The notes under the pieces were generated by a model. That model worked only from the letters and a program-made list of their open reading frames with translations, was not told the origin of the DNA and made no database searches. A stretch of DNA of 64,000 bases from Hermodice carunculata (taxonomy: Eukaryota > Annelida > Polychaeta > Eunicida > Amphinomidae), in contig OZ026620.1 of NCBI GenBank assembly GCA_964020975.1, forward strand, positions 73,575,600 through 73,639,599, in the 5' to 3' direction. Below are positions 63,986 through 64,000 of this stretch, one piece after another (the stretch's first letter is position 1; every line of letters starts with the position of its first letter). Made by a program: the position numbers and the translations under genes.

Positions 63986-64000
63986 AAACGTGACTATTAA

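Overview
The window is eukaryotic, AT-rich, intron-containing DNA. It holds many (TA)n, (CT)n and (TG)n microsatellites, G/C homopolymers and decayed transposable elements. The mix of tRNA-derived SINEs, LINE reverse transcriptase (RT) relics, a Penelope-like RT element and the multicopy DFSENY and CXC protein families suggests a marine invertebrate, possibly a non-vertebrate deuterostome such as a hemichordate, echinoderm or cephalochordate. The species cannot be fixed from sequence alone. No bacterial operon, CRISPR, rRNA or functional tRNA was seen.

The only clearly functional genes are two tandem, same-strand paralogues of the type-B carboxylesterase/cholinesterase family. Gene 1 enters from the left edge. 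Six exons (4398-4583, 9286-9485, 12110-12293, 13131-13297, 13983-14272, 18623-18965) carry the nucleophile Ser (GNSAGG), the acid (KDEG) and the His (GVYHQIEL), and end in a C-terminal membrane anchor. Gene 2 starts at 46299 with a signal peptide and contributes four exons (46299-46431, 52317-52393, 60532-60690, 61991-62141) before leaving the right edge. The last visible gene 2 exon ends in the phase that the first visible gene 1 exon needs, so the two together show one shared exon plan.

The 27 kb between the genes (19.0-46.3 kb) is built from duplications. It holds relics of gene 1 exons (the terminal exon near 19.7 kb and two copies of the 13.1 kb exon at 29.6 and 29.9 kb). It also holds a large imperfect duplication of about 22.7-29.1 kb against 32.2-41.9 kb. 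The second block is split by a 5.7 kb terminal-inverted-repeat element (33755-39474) that carries a tesmin/TSO1-like CXC protein gene. That gene is itself interrupted by a broken Penelope-like retroelement. A truncated copy of the retroelement lies at 59.04-59.61 kb, and both copies share a highly conserved 73-nt block with interlocking inverted repeats and hammerhead-like pieces.

The rest is intronic or intergenic: a decayed DFSENY-family gene at the left edge, three LINE relics, at least four SINE copies, an apparently undescribed dispersed repeat family with about six copies, a TA-cored hairpin element, a pogo-like terminus and many simple repeats.
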